Part shown: positions 1 to 10,861 of the stretch, one piece after another
Numbering within the stretch: the stretch's first letter is position 1
Layout: each line of letters opens with the position of its first letter
Assembly: GCA_963377175.1 (NCBI GenBank)
Contig: CAUJNA010003745.1
Coordinates: 140,001-204,000, forward strand
Reading direction: 5' to 3'
From: Effrenium voratum
Lineage: Eukaryota; Sar; Dinophyceae; Suessiales; Symbiodiniaceae
DNA length: 64,000 nucleotides
Made by a program: the position numbers and the translations under genes
Notes under the pieces: generated by a model
Seen by the model: the letters and a program-made list of their open reading frames with translations, nothing else
Told to the model about the DNA's origin: nothing
Databases searched by the model: none

Positions 1-66
1 CCTGGTAAATGGAATGGACTCCAACCCAATTGGTCCCCTGGTGGTTTAATTTTGACCCCCACCCAA
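1..66. mobile_element. Partial family 2 short inverted-repeat element
   Basis: The text from CCTGGTAAATGGAA to TTAATTTTGACCCCCACCC resembles the right part of the family 2 elements at 2864 and 24032. It is cut off by the window edge. Confidence 0.45.
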
Positions 67-1431
67 TTGAATCATTTTTTGAAAGGGCCAAAAGGCAATG
101 AGCGTGTACATGGAAGCGAGACGAAAAATGGCAACGAGCTCGACTTTCCGCCGATTGAAACTGGAATAGCGCTTCCATTCTGGCTAACGCTTATACCACC
201 TGGCTGATGCTTCAAACTGGCGATCCAACTGAAGAGGCTACATCAGGGTACACCCCTAAACCCTAAGCGCAACCCAAACCCTAAAGACCTACAACACCTA
301 GAAGTCAGTGTCAAATTGATGTTCATATTTGATGATGCTAAGCAGCTCGGTCGGCATGATTCCCTGCTCTCAGAATCTCCTGCCTAAAATCCGCCCGTTC
401 CAAATGGCACAACCCCAGACACCCTGTGCACGCACCGAGACCACCCCAAAACCTTAACGCACCAGAAATCAACTCCATCCGCGGATTCTCACAGTTACCC
501 AAATCATTTGGCTGCACAAGCAGAATGCACCACCCTTAATCTTTGGCCCATTCTCGCCCCGTCCCGCGGGCCAGGGCCCAAGCTTGTCGGGCTTTCTTCG
601 GCCATGGCACCGGGCGTCTTTTGTGTGAGATTAGTGTAATACCACAAGTTCAATCTCCGCATCTGCGCTCTGTGCGTGCGCGCGCGCTATCGCAGCAGTC
701 TGGCATGAACCTGAAGTGGTACAGAAAAGCTGCATTTCGGACCTGCGAAAAGGTGCAACCACTGCAGATTGAGGTAGTGACTGCGGGCAAGACAAGCGAA
801 AGCTGGAGCCCAAAGCTTCCAGACTGTTGACTGATTCCCATTCTCTGCCCTTAGACGGGATGTCAACCTGTTGTCCACTTCAGACACTACCCCACCCTGC
901 TTGAGCTCACAAGTGAAAACAAGTGTGCCATATACCGTTAAAAAAAACGCCCCAAAAGGGGCATGTAGGATTTGTTGTGAGACTCCCAAGGAGTGGTGCG
1001 CAGCTGTCAGAGCTGTCAAGCTTCACTCATGGCAATCACGCCAAAAAATGCCGGCCATCGTGACAAGGATCCACATCAAAGTCACGAGACAACAATCAAG
1101 GGCTTGATCCTGAATTTGACCTAGATGCAGGTACTAAGATGTACTATGTACTAGCTAGTAGACCCAACTGGTAGAATCAGTTCGAAACATCTCAAACCCA
1201 ATCATACCGCCTGAAAAACCTTACCAAGGCCCACTAGGTCAAGGTATGCTTAAACCTGGGTGAATTCTAATACTCCACCAACCTGAACTCAGGTGGTTGG
1301 GGGGCTATTCCAACCACATAAACCACCATTTGGTGGGTGAATTCGGTGTGAGGTCGCTACAGTTCACCCAGCTAAGCGGAGAACCCCACTCCAAGCAGCC
1401 CATCCCAAGGCCACCCGATCAGGAGCCCTGC
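67..1431. other. No gene recognised
   Basis: Downstream side of the KAS III gene. Open frames here are short and show no family motif. The last KAS III codons may lie here unseen. There is a CCTAAACCC-like short run near 255-285, too short to call a telomeric repeat. Confidence 0.5.
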
Positions 1432-1507
1432 CTCCCCAGGTGAGCCCAGCCCCAAACCCGCAGCAGGCGAGGAGGTCGCCGCGCTTCACCCGGCCCTCCC
1501 GCACGGC
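1432..1507 (-). CDS. fabH: KAS III exon 16 (C-terminal)
   Basis: Encodes [20 protein letters not shown] and then GLTWGG, the C-terminal glycine-rich loop. A GC donor at 1431 would lead to a last short exon that I did not find; otherwise the frame runs to a stop near 1364. Confidence 0.85.
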
Positions 1508-4500
1508 CTCCAACTCGAAACCCGCGGAAACGAGGAGACGGGCCAAAAAAAACGGACCCCCCCCCCAACACAGAATATCATACCCATGGATAGTGGTTCC
1601 TTTTTCGGGGAGGTCCCTTGATGATATATATGTCTGTAAAAAACAAGAAGTAGAAGTTGTGGTAAGTTCCTTTAATAAAAAAGGTAGACAAAACTCCAGC
1701 AGAGAGGACGTCTCAATCCGACGCGTCTTTCTTTTGCCCGATGAGCCTCATCCAAGGCCAGCGGGATGGATGCCGCAGAGGTGTTGCCGTACTCGTCTAG
1801 GTTGCAAATGATTTTCTCCTTGCGGCTGCAAACTGGCCGTGGGTCAAAACCCCGTAGTGAACATCCCAATCCAACCACTAAAATAGGCTCTAAAATGGGT
1901 GGTGAATTCAACTACCCCAAAATGGTACCATTGGTGTTGACCGATAGCCAACTGCAGCCAGTCCGATCCGATCGACGGCTTAGAGACCATGTTGTCAACG
2001 AACAACATACTTTGGTCGCAGCATCTATGCAACCATGAACAAAACCATGGTTTGGTGGTATTTACAGAGGAATCATCATGCCAGGGTTTCTTAGGTGCAT
2101 TTAGTTCGTCCATCCCCCGTACTAAACAAAGATGCAGGCGACCTTTGCAATGGCCCTCATCGAGGAACGAACTGGCAGCCACATTGGTCCATGGTTCTGC
2201 TTGCAGATGACCATGTTCACAGGGAAGTCCCGATAGGCGACATGTTTCAGCACCTTGCCCTCATCTCGAACATCTCTGCTGGGAGAACCAAATATTGCAG
2301 GCTGCTTCATGGCGAGAGCATGGCAACACTCTGGACACCCCCGCGTACGAAAAAACTCTGGACAAGATGTCGCGAAGTTGAACCATGTTGGATGCTTGGT
2401 CTGCACCGCCGCCCTTCAACATCCTGAACCCTAAGTTGGTACGTTGACTCCACCTCATGTGACGCTCAATGGTGCAGCTGGAATCTTTCTGCATGCTGGG
2501 ATCGGACAAAGTGTTCCAGATAAATCAGTGGCCAAAGAGATGAGATAATCAAACCAGTGGCAACACGGTGAAACGTATGATTTCATCATGTCCATGCCTG
2601 CGACTCAACATCTGCAAAAACAAACTGCCCCGGATCCAAACAGTTCAAACATGTCACCTTCACCAAAACCGACATGCCAGCCGATCCGAGGCGATCCCCA
2701 TCCCCATGACACCCAAAGAACCCGCCGCATCTGTCCTTCGGGATCTTCAGGCGCTTGGCAGCGGAGTCCATGATGCGGCGGTTGGCCTGGGCGCGTCCAT
2801 TTCGCACCTGAGAAACCCTGGCAGGATTCCCCCGGCAGATACCAAGAAATCGTTGTTTCACATGGCTGTGGCTCCAAAAACCGGCACCAAAATGGAACCC
2901 TGGTAAGTGGAAACATGGACCAAAACCTGCGTAACCCCTCCTGTTTAATTTTGAGCCACACCCACATGGTCTCATAGGAGGCGCAGGATTCTGTACAGCT
3001 ACAGTAGGAGCCATGATTTTAATGACACACCCCATCGCAATCAGGACCAATGACACATTTTATAGGATTGCAAGTCATCCTCACCCAATCAAAAGCCATC
3101 GATGATGCATGGTTATATAGCTCCTTCGCGCAATGGCAAGATCGCCACAAAACACATCCAAGGCTTCGAAGTCCGGTGTAACAAACCCACAGCGGGGACC
3201 GGTGGATGCCGCTAGCTGGCTATGGGGGATATCCGTTGGGTTGACCCAAGTGGATGCCGGATTTGAGGAAAGCCCCGCTCTCTTTGCTCGCCTGATGGAG
3301 TAGCAGCCAGTCCACCTGGCTAAGGCATGGGGCCCCGAGTGGCTTGCCATAACCTTGCTGGAGCCCAGTGGTTTGGTGGTGAACCCTATTTATTTCCTGG
3401 AACCAGAAATTCAAATCCAAAAAATCCTGAATTCAGTGTTTGGTTTGGTGAGCCCAGTGGTTTACTTGCTGCTAGGAAATGAGAAATGGAGTGACCCTAA
3501 GCAAAACCATCCCTTGCTGGTGTTTTCCTGTGAGGGGACCACCTTCCGGTTCATTCCCACATTCCCTAGAGCACCAGCAAGTAAGTGTGCTTTGGGAAGT
3601 TTCGAACTATGAACAAACCCAGGTGACGACACATGCTGACTTGGGCGTCTCTGTGTGTGTGTGTGTGTCTGGTCAAAACCGGGATTCGGATCCCCCCCAA
3701 AAAACAACAAAACGCTTTCCTTTTGGCTTCCCCAACCAAACTGAAAAGCTGCCCTCAAAGAAACATGCCAGACTTCGTCCCTGCAAAAAACAAAACGGAC
3801 ACTGGAGGAACCCCAGCCCAAAAAGCTTTAGAAAGGATCGTTACTCCCCCTACAGCTTCACATTATGACATCCCCAAAAGAAAACAATCATTATTGGAGG
3901 AAACAAAAACAAAAACGACAAAAAACATTGCTTGAGAGAGGACTCCCCCTTTTTTGGGGGCCCCCCTGACCTCCCTTTTTGGGGCTTCCCATGTGAGACT
4001 CCGCGTTCCAACTGAAGCCTCCTCCGCGGAGACATCATGCCGCTCCAGCAGCTTCCGCAGCGTCTGCGCGTGTCTCGGTTTGGGGGAACTTCGGAGGCCC
4101 CCGAAACGGAGCTCTCGACGTTTTTTTGGGGAAGCAACGGCGAAAAGGGTGGCCTTAAAGAAAAAAGACAGATCCGCCTCCTGACCAGTACATCCTGGAT
4201 TTTGTGTTTTTCGCTTGGTTTTCCAGATTTCCAGTTGTTTTGTTTGTTTGCCTCAGGTTTCAGTGTTCGGCACAACACAAAGCAGCTCCCTGGCATCACA
4301 GTTCCGGGCACCCCTGTGGTCGCCAAAAGCAACCCAGCATGAAACTATGCACTGCGACCAAGGAATGATTCACGTGCTCAAAAAAAGCGACCAGCTCCCG
4401 GGTTCTTCGCTGCGTTGCGCTGCGCCCGAACTCTCTGGCTACAGACTACAGACCTTCCAAAACCGAAGGTCGCATTGCCCAGAGCCTCTGGAACTCGGCT

Positions 4501-7500
4501 GGTGGCAAAGCGGAAAACTTCTTTGCCTGGGCCGAGGGGCCGAGGGGCTGAGGGGCCGAGGGGCCGAGGGGCCGAGAGAGGGTCAGCCCTCTTTGGTCAT
4601 TCACGCAGACCATGGCGTCTCTGCCTTCACGGAGTGAAGCCTTGTAAGGATTAGCTCACAAAGCTGGGCACTCCCAAGATCTGACGAGGTGCCGTTCATG
4701 CCCAGCTTCTTGTAGCTTGCTGATCCGGCTTCCTTGCCTGGGAGAAAAGGAAAGCATTCAGCCACGGCTGAGTGTGGAGAAGCATCTGGGACGCGGACCA
4801 CCACCGAGAGAGATCGCCTCGTTGTCAGCCAAAACCCCCAGATGGCAAGCTCCTGGCATCTGCAAACGTGCGGAAGTTTCCAATGCCGGACTCCGGATCC
4901 AGCTGTTCAGGGCGCCCATATGCTCCAATCTGCTTTATAAGCCGCCGGGAAAAAACAAAAAAATATGTTCAATAGTGATAGATTCCCTTTAAGAACCAGT
5001 GGGAAAATAAGCCATATCCTTCAGCAAATGGAAGGCTTCCTCTCACTTTCTCAAAGCCCAATGGCAGAGCCTCAGAGGCTCAAAGCATTTCCAGGTAGCA
5101 GCCACGGCCAAATCGGACGCATCTCCTTTGCCATCGCTGCCAAGCTCGAAGCCGATCAAGGCCTCAAGCGACGAATTCACGTGACTCACGAGGAAAAGGC
5201 GCTGCGAACGCCAGGAAACGAAGATATGGGTGCGGTGGTCAAGAATCGGGTAGCCCCAAAATGGGTTGCCCTGGTAGATGGAAACAAGGACGATTTAACC
5301 TGCGGTCCATATCCTGGAGGTGACTAGTTTTGACCCATACCCATATGGTTCCAACAAGCCGGAGACACGCAGTTGAAGTGCTGGATTGACAACCAAACAA
5401 ACTGGTCCTTCATGGCAGGTAAACCAAGTCTTTTCATGGTGGATTGCATACCCTTTAGCGATTCCGTTTTCAGCCGGTTCTGTGCCCGACTTGCAGGCCT
5501 CTCAATGAGAAATATTTACTGGGTAGCGACTCTAGCACTCCAAACTCAAAACCACATGGCGCAAAGGCTCAAGTGACAAAGATACAGCCCAGAACTCAAA
5601 TGTTGCACAGAAACAAAACAAAGTAAGCAAGTAGTTAGTAAGCAGTTAGCAAGTAGTTGTAGGCATCCTGGCCGCGGCGCCCCCCTCCACTACGGGTACC
5701 TTCTGTGTGGCTGCCTATGTCCGTCTGCAAACACCCCAAAAAAAAGCGCGCAGTCCGGAATCTGGCGTGGGCTCACAGTTGTTGCCCTCATTGGCCTGAT
5801 GTTGCCATGCGGGGTTGTCCAAATTGCGAAGAAGTGGCAACTTGTTTGTGGGACCCCCTGCATTGGGGAGCCCACGTCGCATGCTGTGCTGAGACCAAGG
5901 CATCGTCCTTGGCATCCGTGGCAGTGATCACGACAGCTCCAGCGCCATCACCAAAGAGGACGCTGGTGCCGCGGTCGGACCAATCCACCCAGCGAGACAG
6001 ACCTCCGGGAGCCGGGCTGGGGGCTCTCTGAATCTGTCCCACGCCTGAGGAAGAGACTCAACAGTTGAATATGATAGCAAAAAAATATGGGTCATTGTCC
6101 CAGGTGCAGCGCGACATCAAAATCAGGACACATCCGACCAAACTTGTTTATATTTCACAGTAGGCCAGTAATTAACCTGCTCAGCAAAACCTGGCAAACG
6201 GGACACCCGCCAAAAACTGTTTCGAGCACAGTGTACTCTTGAAACACCCGTGATGATATATGAGTAAGACTATATGGCCATGGGTCAAAATTCCGTACCC
6301 CCAGTGAACATCCCAATCCCCACTAAAATAGGTTCTAGGATGGGTGGTGAGTTCACCTACTGTACCAACCAAAATGGGATCCCAAAACGGTTTTGACCCA
6401 CAGCCATATATCTGCCCTATCCCTCGGGATGCTCTGCTCTGAGCCCACTAGGCTTCCGGCAGTCTGCTCCGACGATCACCACAGATTTGAAGGCTCCCGA
6501 ACCTCGCGGGTTGGATTTGTGCAGAAGAGCAATCTTTGATGCACATTGCACGCAGGCAGGGAAAGCCGGTGGCCTTGTATGCTGTCACACGTTGCCATCA
6601 TACGTTGACTTGCGCTTTGCAGGGCATCCAACGTGATCAAGTAGCGCAAGCGTGCTGAATTGATTGTGTAGCGCTCGAGTGCAAGGAAGCGAGATCTCTA
6701 CGCAAATCCATGGAAATTGCATGCACACGTGGAAATTGCATGCACACGTGTAATGCGCCGTTACATTGGTGCAGTACTTGGTCACATGTCACTCGCACGA
6801 GGGGGCAAGTCCAGTTGTGCCATTCACGCAACACTGCTTTGGGCCTTGAAAACAACACTGTAGCCAATGCTGCATGCATCTGCCCTTCCGCTCACCTCAT
6901 GGCCTTTTTGGTTCTGATTTGTCAATGGCTGGCAACGTTCGAAGATAGGAAAAGACTCAGGTCTTCCACAGTCTCACTCAGAAGAAACACCAGCAAAGAC
7001 CAAGCAGTGCTCAAGACTCGGTCAGCTGACTCACCTGGACTTCCCCAAATTCCAACCCCAAGCGTGACGATTGTTTCTGTGCAAAGGCGCAATCGAAGTC
7101 CCATGGCTCAGCGCCCGGGCGGACGTACTGCGAGGCCGTCACCAGGGCGAAAACAAAGCCTCGGCGAGATCGCGACGCGATCGCGCCTTCTGGAAACCTA
7201 ACACGGAAGCGCAAAGCATCTTGAGCATCGCAACTCTGGACATGGAAGTTCCCTTTCACTAACGAAAGGCACCTTGGTCTCTGAAGCCGGGGATGGCACA
7301 TCATGTTGCTCAGAGTCAATCACAAGCAGGACCCAAACAAACAGTTGATGTTCAAAAGTTGCTTGCAAGAGCATACTCAAGACAAACGGAGTCCAGGCAA
7401 GGACGGCTCATTGTCTTCAAATCAAGCAATAGCCGACGACATCCACTGGTGATTCAAGAGCAACCAAAGTAACGTCAGCATGACTGCAAAGCGCTTGCTG

Positions 7501-10500
7501 AATCCCGCACGCAAAGCAGAGTAGGCTCTTCTGACTAGGGTTGGTACTGTGTTTGAAACAAACTCACTTGCAACTGGACACTGTTTCTTGTTTTTGCGAG
7601 AAGCACTGTGCTGAAGCCAAGGGGAAAGAACCAGTGCGATTGCTGAATCTTGGCAAGCTAAGGAGGAAAGGGCAAGCGTGTGATTGCACGCTTTGAGCGC
7701 GAACTTGAAGAACGCTCTTTCGATCGCTTTCGTGTCCGAAGCTGGCTTCGAGCTTTGCCTTTGAGGTCTTCAACCTTCGCCTTTGAAAGCTGTTGAAGTT
7801 TGACCTTGAAAGTCTTTGAAGTCCTTGAAAGCTGCACGAACAGCACGTTTCCGGACGATTTGCACGGTGTTGCACGAACAGCACGATTAGCACGTTTCTG
7901 CACGAGCAGCACGTTTTGCATGAACAGCAAGTGTCTGCACGATTAGAACGTTTTTGCACGATTGGCACGTTTTGGTACGAACAGCACTTTCTGCACGGTT
8001 AGCACGTGTCTGCACGAACAGCAATGTTTCTGCACGATTGGCACAGTTTTGCTCGAACAGCACGTTTCTGAACGACTAGAACGTTTTTGCACGAACAGCA
8101 CATTTTTGCACGAACAGAACGTTTTTGCACGAAAAGCACACTTTTGCACGCACACGTTTTCGGAGTAGAGCATTAGTTAGTTCATGTTTGTGCACAAAGC
8201 GTACTTTTTGCTGCTGGAAGCTGCAACAGTGCAACTCGATACTGTTTTGCTGCAGCGCTCGCAGACAATTTTTGCTTGGAACACTGATTTGCAAGGTTTT
8301 AGCAACAAATTGGCTGACCACATACATGGAAGCGTCGCTGCTTTTCTGCAGTGTTGCCAAACAAACAGCCTTGCAGTGTAGACCCTATACACGTACCTTG
8401 TCCGGACCGCACACAAATATAATAGAAAGAGAGAGAGAGAGAGAGGGTCACGGGTGCCCGGCCTGAACAAGCCGCCGTGAGGTCAAAAGCAACTGCTGAT
8501 TCTGCACCGATCAGGGACGCCACCTGGCCGCAAAAAGGCAATCTGCTCATTGTGAAAGCCAGCAGCGCAGTCAACTTTTGACAAGCCTGGTACAGGTGAA
8601 GTTGCAGGCTTGCATGCTGAGATGGCACCAAATACAGGCAGGGCTCCAATGCAACCATGCAACCAGGAGGGGCATAAATCCAAAGCGCTATCTTACTATA
8701 CTTCCTTGTGATGCTGCAGTGCTCCAGGTCATGTTCACCGTCACCAGACTCCCAACTATTTGTCAGCGGTCAATCCTTCAATATACCGAAAGTTGCATGT
8801 TGCTCTAACTAACCCCTGAAGCAGGAGCAACGATTGCATTGCACGGGCGGTTGCAGTATGCTTTAGGCTGTCAGGCATCTTCTTTCGGATTTTCTATCAT
8901 AATATTGTGCCTGTGGCTTCTGAGGCTTTTTTTCACAACTTGAACCAGGGCTTGCTTGCACTCTATCACTCACTTGGCCCGCAGCAATGGAATGTCCATC
9001 CATCCCCTATCTGTGCTACACCATGCCCTGCATGACCTTCCTGAATTTCATCGCTTCATGCCAGGACTGTTTGCCAGCGACATTGGCAGAACTTAGATGT
9101 AGGCCGCGTGTCGCCAACTTGCATGACCCGTCAGTATCGCCCCCTCCCCCGGCCAAAAAGCAAAAGAAGCGCCTCATTCCCCCCACCACATACATGCACA
9201 TGTTTTTCGCGCCTGTGGGCCAGTGCCAAAGATATCGTCCGGGGTGGAGGTGGCATGAATCACCATCCCCACGTCTTCCGGAGATATCCTGCGACGTGCG
9301 AAAAACCCCAGGCGACTGGAAATTAGAGAATTGGGGATCTTGGCACATCTAAAGCACACCAAAAGACAATGTGCTCTGACTCTGTTCCATATGTAGTCTA
9401 CCCTAAATATATATATATATAATTTGTTTGGAGGGGACTCCACGGCTCTGGTCCATACTTGTCCGGTTTAGCGGCTTCCAGGTGGCATGTCACAACCAGC
9501 TGCATCAATGAAGCGAGATACTGAAAAGCATATGAGCAGGAGCAACAGTGTATTCATCTGCAGGCAAGGCTCTTGGCATCTTCTAGTGCTTTCGTTGCAG
9601 CCTTTGCTGACAACGACCTGGCAAGTGCGGCTCAGCCTGGAATCCCATCACCCCAACCCCAGGTACTGACCAGCACTCAATACAGGAGATTTGTCAGGCA
9701 TGGTTGCACAGAAATCTGCTGCTTGCCAAAGTCCAGTCTCTGAGAAATCAAAATGTTGCGTAGACATGCATTTATCACGATGCTCATGCATCGATGTGCG
9801 GTGCATGTCATACTGCCCACATCACGCACAAAATCGAGGCACAATTTCACAGCCTTCCTTCAAATATAGCCGGCTTCACGCTAGGCTCTCCTCAGGGCGA
9901 AGCACATGTCGCCGTCGGATGCCGGTGCGTTGCGAGATCCACTCATCGTTCGTTTCCATGATCTCGGAAAGATCATCGTTGGAGACCTCACAGCAGGCTC
10001 TGCTCTGCACCCAGACTTTCTTGACAAACGCTTGATGTGGCACCCGCCAAACATAGCAGCACCATTGCAAATGACGGGTTGAAATATTTGGGCATGATCA
10101 GTCTTCATGTATTAAGTTTGATAAAGCAGCACTTGGGGCATGTTCTATTGTCAGTGTATCCGTCCCCCCTTAAAGTCCTCATCTATGTTTCTGAATGGGA
10201 TCATGCCAGGCAACCTTGGAACAATCCAAATTGCAGAGACCAACGAACACTCACCATTTTGGGGCTCCCGTAACATGTGAATTTGTGTTTTTGTGCGGGC
10301 GTTCTTTTCAGCTTGGTTCAAACAAAAACCAAAAAGGCCCCCCTAGTTTGACACATGTGTGTGCACGTTTTCTCAGGGTAGCCATTTCACCTTAGTTTCA
10401 ATCCAAAAGGACAGCCATGTTGGGTCCCTGTGGGGCGCATGCCCATTTTTGTGGTTTGCAAATTGGGAAACCAATTGGAAACCAATCCCTCGCTGACAAA

Positions 10501-10861
10501 CGGATACTGTACTTCACTGACACTGACACATCCAGACATCCATCAAGGCTTCCTATACTTCCTCTTCAAACATCACCCCCACCAGGGGACACTCACCTTT
10601 CATGGGCCAAACAGGTGATATCTGTAAAACCACCAAAAAGGGAAACATAGCTACGTAGATAGGGATCGACCTCTGTCCATGATATTTCGCTTGGGGCGGA
10701 TTGTTCCGGGGCTCCGGGCCACCGTCTCCGGTGCTGCCGAGCCCGTGCCGACCACGGAAATGCCGAAGGGCAGTGCCCGCAGCTTCGACCGTCGCCGGGT
10801 GGACGAAGCACCCAACACCAACGCCAGGCCTGCGAGTCGGGAGCGGGACAAACGGAGCCAC
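1432..10861 (-). CDS. fabH: 3-oxoacyl-ACP synthase III (KAS III), at least 16 exons
   Basis: Host nuclear gene for the condensing enzyme that starts type II fatty acid synthesis, joining acetyl-CoA to malonyl-ACP; in algae it acts in the plastid. Conserved KAS III blocks appear in order on the minus strand: [22 protein letters not shown], the nucleophile block [63 protein letters not shown] and GFGAGLTWG. The Cys (8467-8469), His (3295-3297) and Asn (1783-1785) triad is intact. Exons join in consistent phase to about 337 residues, normal for the family. Exon 1 carries an Arg-rich stretch with a hydrophobic LAGLALVLG run, suiting the end of a targeting peptide. The start codon, probably in an upstream exon, and the last few codons were not found. 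Introns hold short inverted-repeat elements. The identity is secure; individual exon edges are inferred. Confidence 0.9.
1747..1818 (-). CDS. fabH: KAS III exon 15 with catalytic Asn
   Basis: Encodes [20 protein letters not shown] and then ALDE. The catalytic Asn codon is 1783-1785. The acceptor is AAG|G and the donor is GC (GCTCATCGG). An inverted-repeat element ends 16 bp before the acceptor. Confidence 0.93.
1835..1949. mobile_element. Family 1 short TIR element (MITE-like)
   Basis: Begins GGCCGTGGGTCAAAAC and ends TGTTGACCGATAGCC, an imperfect inverted repeat, with AACT on both sides (1831-1834 and 1950-1953) as a 4-bp target duplication. The core shares CATCCCAATC, AAATAGG and AAATGGGTGGTGAATTC with four other copies. 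It lies in the intron between KAS III exons 14 and 15. Confidence 0.75.
2040..2110. repeat. Family 5 dispersed repeat
   Basis: Shares GGTATTTACAG and CCAGGGTTTCTTAGGTG with copies at 2798 (reverse), 24372 (reverse) and 26627. No terminal repeats seen. Confidence 0.5.
2736..2786 (-). CDS. fabH: KAS III exon 14
   Basis: Encodes [17 protein letters not shown], the helix after HQ. The acceptor is CAG|G and the donor is GA (GACAGATG). A dispersed short repeat lies just upstream in the preceding intron. Confidence 0.88.
2798..2865. repeat. Family 5 dispersed repeat
   Basis: Reverse copy with CACCTGAGAAACCCTGGC and GATACCAAGAAATCG. It abuts a family 2 element and lies about 12 bp upstream (in gene direction) of the KAS III exon 14 acceptor. 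Confidence 0.5.
2864..2966. mobile_element. Family 2 short TIR element
   Basis: Starts GGCTGTGGCTCCAAAAACC and ends TTTTGAGCCACACCCACATG. The core includes AAAATGGAACCCTGGTAAG and ACATGGACCAAAACCTGCG, nearly identical to the copy at 24032. It lies in the intron between KAS III exons 13 and 14. Confidence 0.7.
3292..3315 (-). CDS. fabH: KAS III exon 13, 24-nt microexon with catalytic His
   Basis: Encodes only VDWLLLHQ. The catalytic His codon is 3295-3297. The acceptor is CAG|G and the donor is GC (GCGAGC). Joining to exon 14 gives the expected HQAN motif. Confidence 0.85.
4019..4063 (-). CDS. fabH: KAS III exon 12
   Basis: A 45-bp exon encoding [15 protein letters not shown], the helix before the catalytic His strand. 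The acceptor is CAG|A, the only one not followed by G. The donor is GC (GCTTCAG); a GT donor six bases on is possible but would lengthen the loop. Confidence 0.75.
4486..4526 (-). CDS. fabH: KAS III exon 11
   Basis: A 41-bp exon completing MNG and encoding [13 protein letters not shown]. Its acceptor follows a tandem GGGCCGAGG repeat that reads as pyrimidine-rich CCCCTCGGCC on the coding strand. The donor is GC (GCTCTGG). Confidence 0.85.
4529..4578. repeat. GGGCCGAGG tandem repeat at a splice acceptor
   Basis: Five to six copies of a 9-10 bp unit inside the intron just before KAS III exon 11. On the coding strand it is CCCCTCGGCC-rich and ends in the CAG acceptor, so it occupies the place of the polypyrimidine tract. 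Confidence 0.7.
4693..4732 (-). CDS. fabH: KAS III exon 10
   Basis: Encodes [13 protein letters not shown] plus the first base of Gly, leading into the MNGKEVF motif. Starting after AAG at 4732 keeps the phase; an acceptor five bases upstream would not. The donor is GC (GCACC). Confidence 0.75.
5103..5162 (-). CDS. fabH: KAS III exon 9
   Basis: Encodes [20 protein letters not shown], matching the family GF-L-SDG segment. The acceptor is GAG|GCC. The 3' edge is uncertain by a few codons: GC and GT donors are both possible. Confidence 0.75.
5224..5347. mobile_element. Diverged family 2 element
   Basis: ATATGGGTGCGGTGGTCAAG at the left and TTTTGACCCATACCCATATG at the right form an imperfect inverted repeat. 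The core has CCCTGGTAGATGGAAACA. It lies in the intron between KAS III exons 8 and 9. Confidence 0.55.
5902..6002 (-). CDS. fabH: KAS III exon 8
   Basis: Encodes [20 protein letters not shown] and then [13 protein letters not shown], the most diagnostic KAS III block. The donor is GC at GAT|GCC; a GT donor six bases on is also in frame, because GCCTTG occurs at both ends of the intron. Confidence 0.93.
6276..6405. mobile_element. Family 1 short TIR element
   Basis: GGCCATGGGTCAAAA at the left and TTTTGACCCACAGCC at the right, flanked by ATAT on both sides. It is about 130 bp with the shared core. It lies in the intron between KAS III exons 7 and 8. Confidence 0.8.
6461..6502 (-). CDS. fabH: KAS III exon 7
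   Basis: A 42-bp exon encoding [13 protein letters not shown], equal to the KAS III strand ending in GAD or GSD. The first bases complete an Arg codon and the last base starts a Cys codon finished in exon 8. The donor is GC (GCCGGAAG). Confidence 0.85.
7121..7159 (-). CDS. fabH: KAS III exon 6
   Basis: A 39-bp exon encoding [12 protein letters not shown], the helix behind the active-site Cys. The acceptor is AG|G, the donor is GC (GCCCGGG), and the phase is 1 on both sides. Confidence 0.85.
7830..8160. repeat. Degenerate minisatellite, about 17-20 bp unit
   Basis: Repeated GCACGAACAGCACG and TTTCTGCACGATTAG variants through the large intron between KAS III exons 5 and 6. It creates long but meaningless open frames rich in CSC and NVL. 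Confidence 0.75.
8422..8449. repeat. (GA)n microsatellite
   Basis: GA dinucleotide run in the KAS III intron 13 bp downstream (in gene direction) of exon 5. Confidence 0.8.
8463..8523 (-). CDS. fabH: KAS III exon 5 with active-site cysteine
   Basis: Encodes [20 protein letters not shown] plus the first base of Gly. The nucleophilic Cys of AACSG is the TGT at 8467-8469. The acceptor is AG|G and the donor is GC (GCCGGGC). Confidence 0.92.
9213..9288 (-). CDS. fabH: KAS III exon 4
   Basis: Encodes [18 protein letters not shown] and then IFGTGPQ, matching the KAS III strand that ends in the TSTPDD motif. The acceptor is AG|G and the donor is GC (GCGCGAAA). Confidence 0.9.
9573..9617 (-). CDS. 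fabH: KAS III exon 3
   Basis: A 45-bp exon encoding [15 protein letters not shown], the Ala-rich helix after the RTGI block. It begins at AG|G and ends at a GA donor (GAGCCTTG) almost identical to the donor of exon 2. Phase 2 on both sides. Confidence 0.8.
9889..9986 (-). CDS. fabH: KAS III exon 2
   Basis: Encodes [20 protein letters not shown] and then [13 protein letters not shown], the classic N-terminal KAS III block. The acceptor is AG|G. The donor is GA (GAGCCTAG); no GT donor near it keeps frame. Confidence 0.9.
10720..10861 (-). CDS. fabH: KAS III exon 1 (first recognised)
   Basis: Encodes an Arg-rich, partly hydrophobic leader followed by the N-terminal beta strand [15 protein letters not shown]. 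The frame stays open upstream as far as 10983 with a possible ATG there, but an AG|G acceptor at 10861 suggests a separate first exon carrying the start. The donor is GC after GTG; a GT donor three bases earlier is also in frame. Confidence 0.7.

Noticed and set aside
7564..8360. Cys-rich minus-strand frames with CSCKNVLFV repeats
   Set aside because: Translation of the degenerate minisatellite in a KAS III intron.
10375..10400. Dinoflagellate spliced-leader relic (GTAGCCATTT match)
   Set aside because: Only ten bases agree with the leader as I know it; no TTGGCTCAAG follows.
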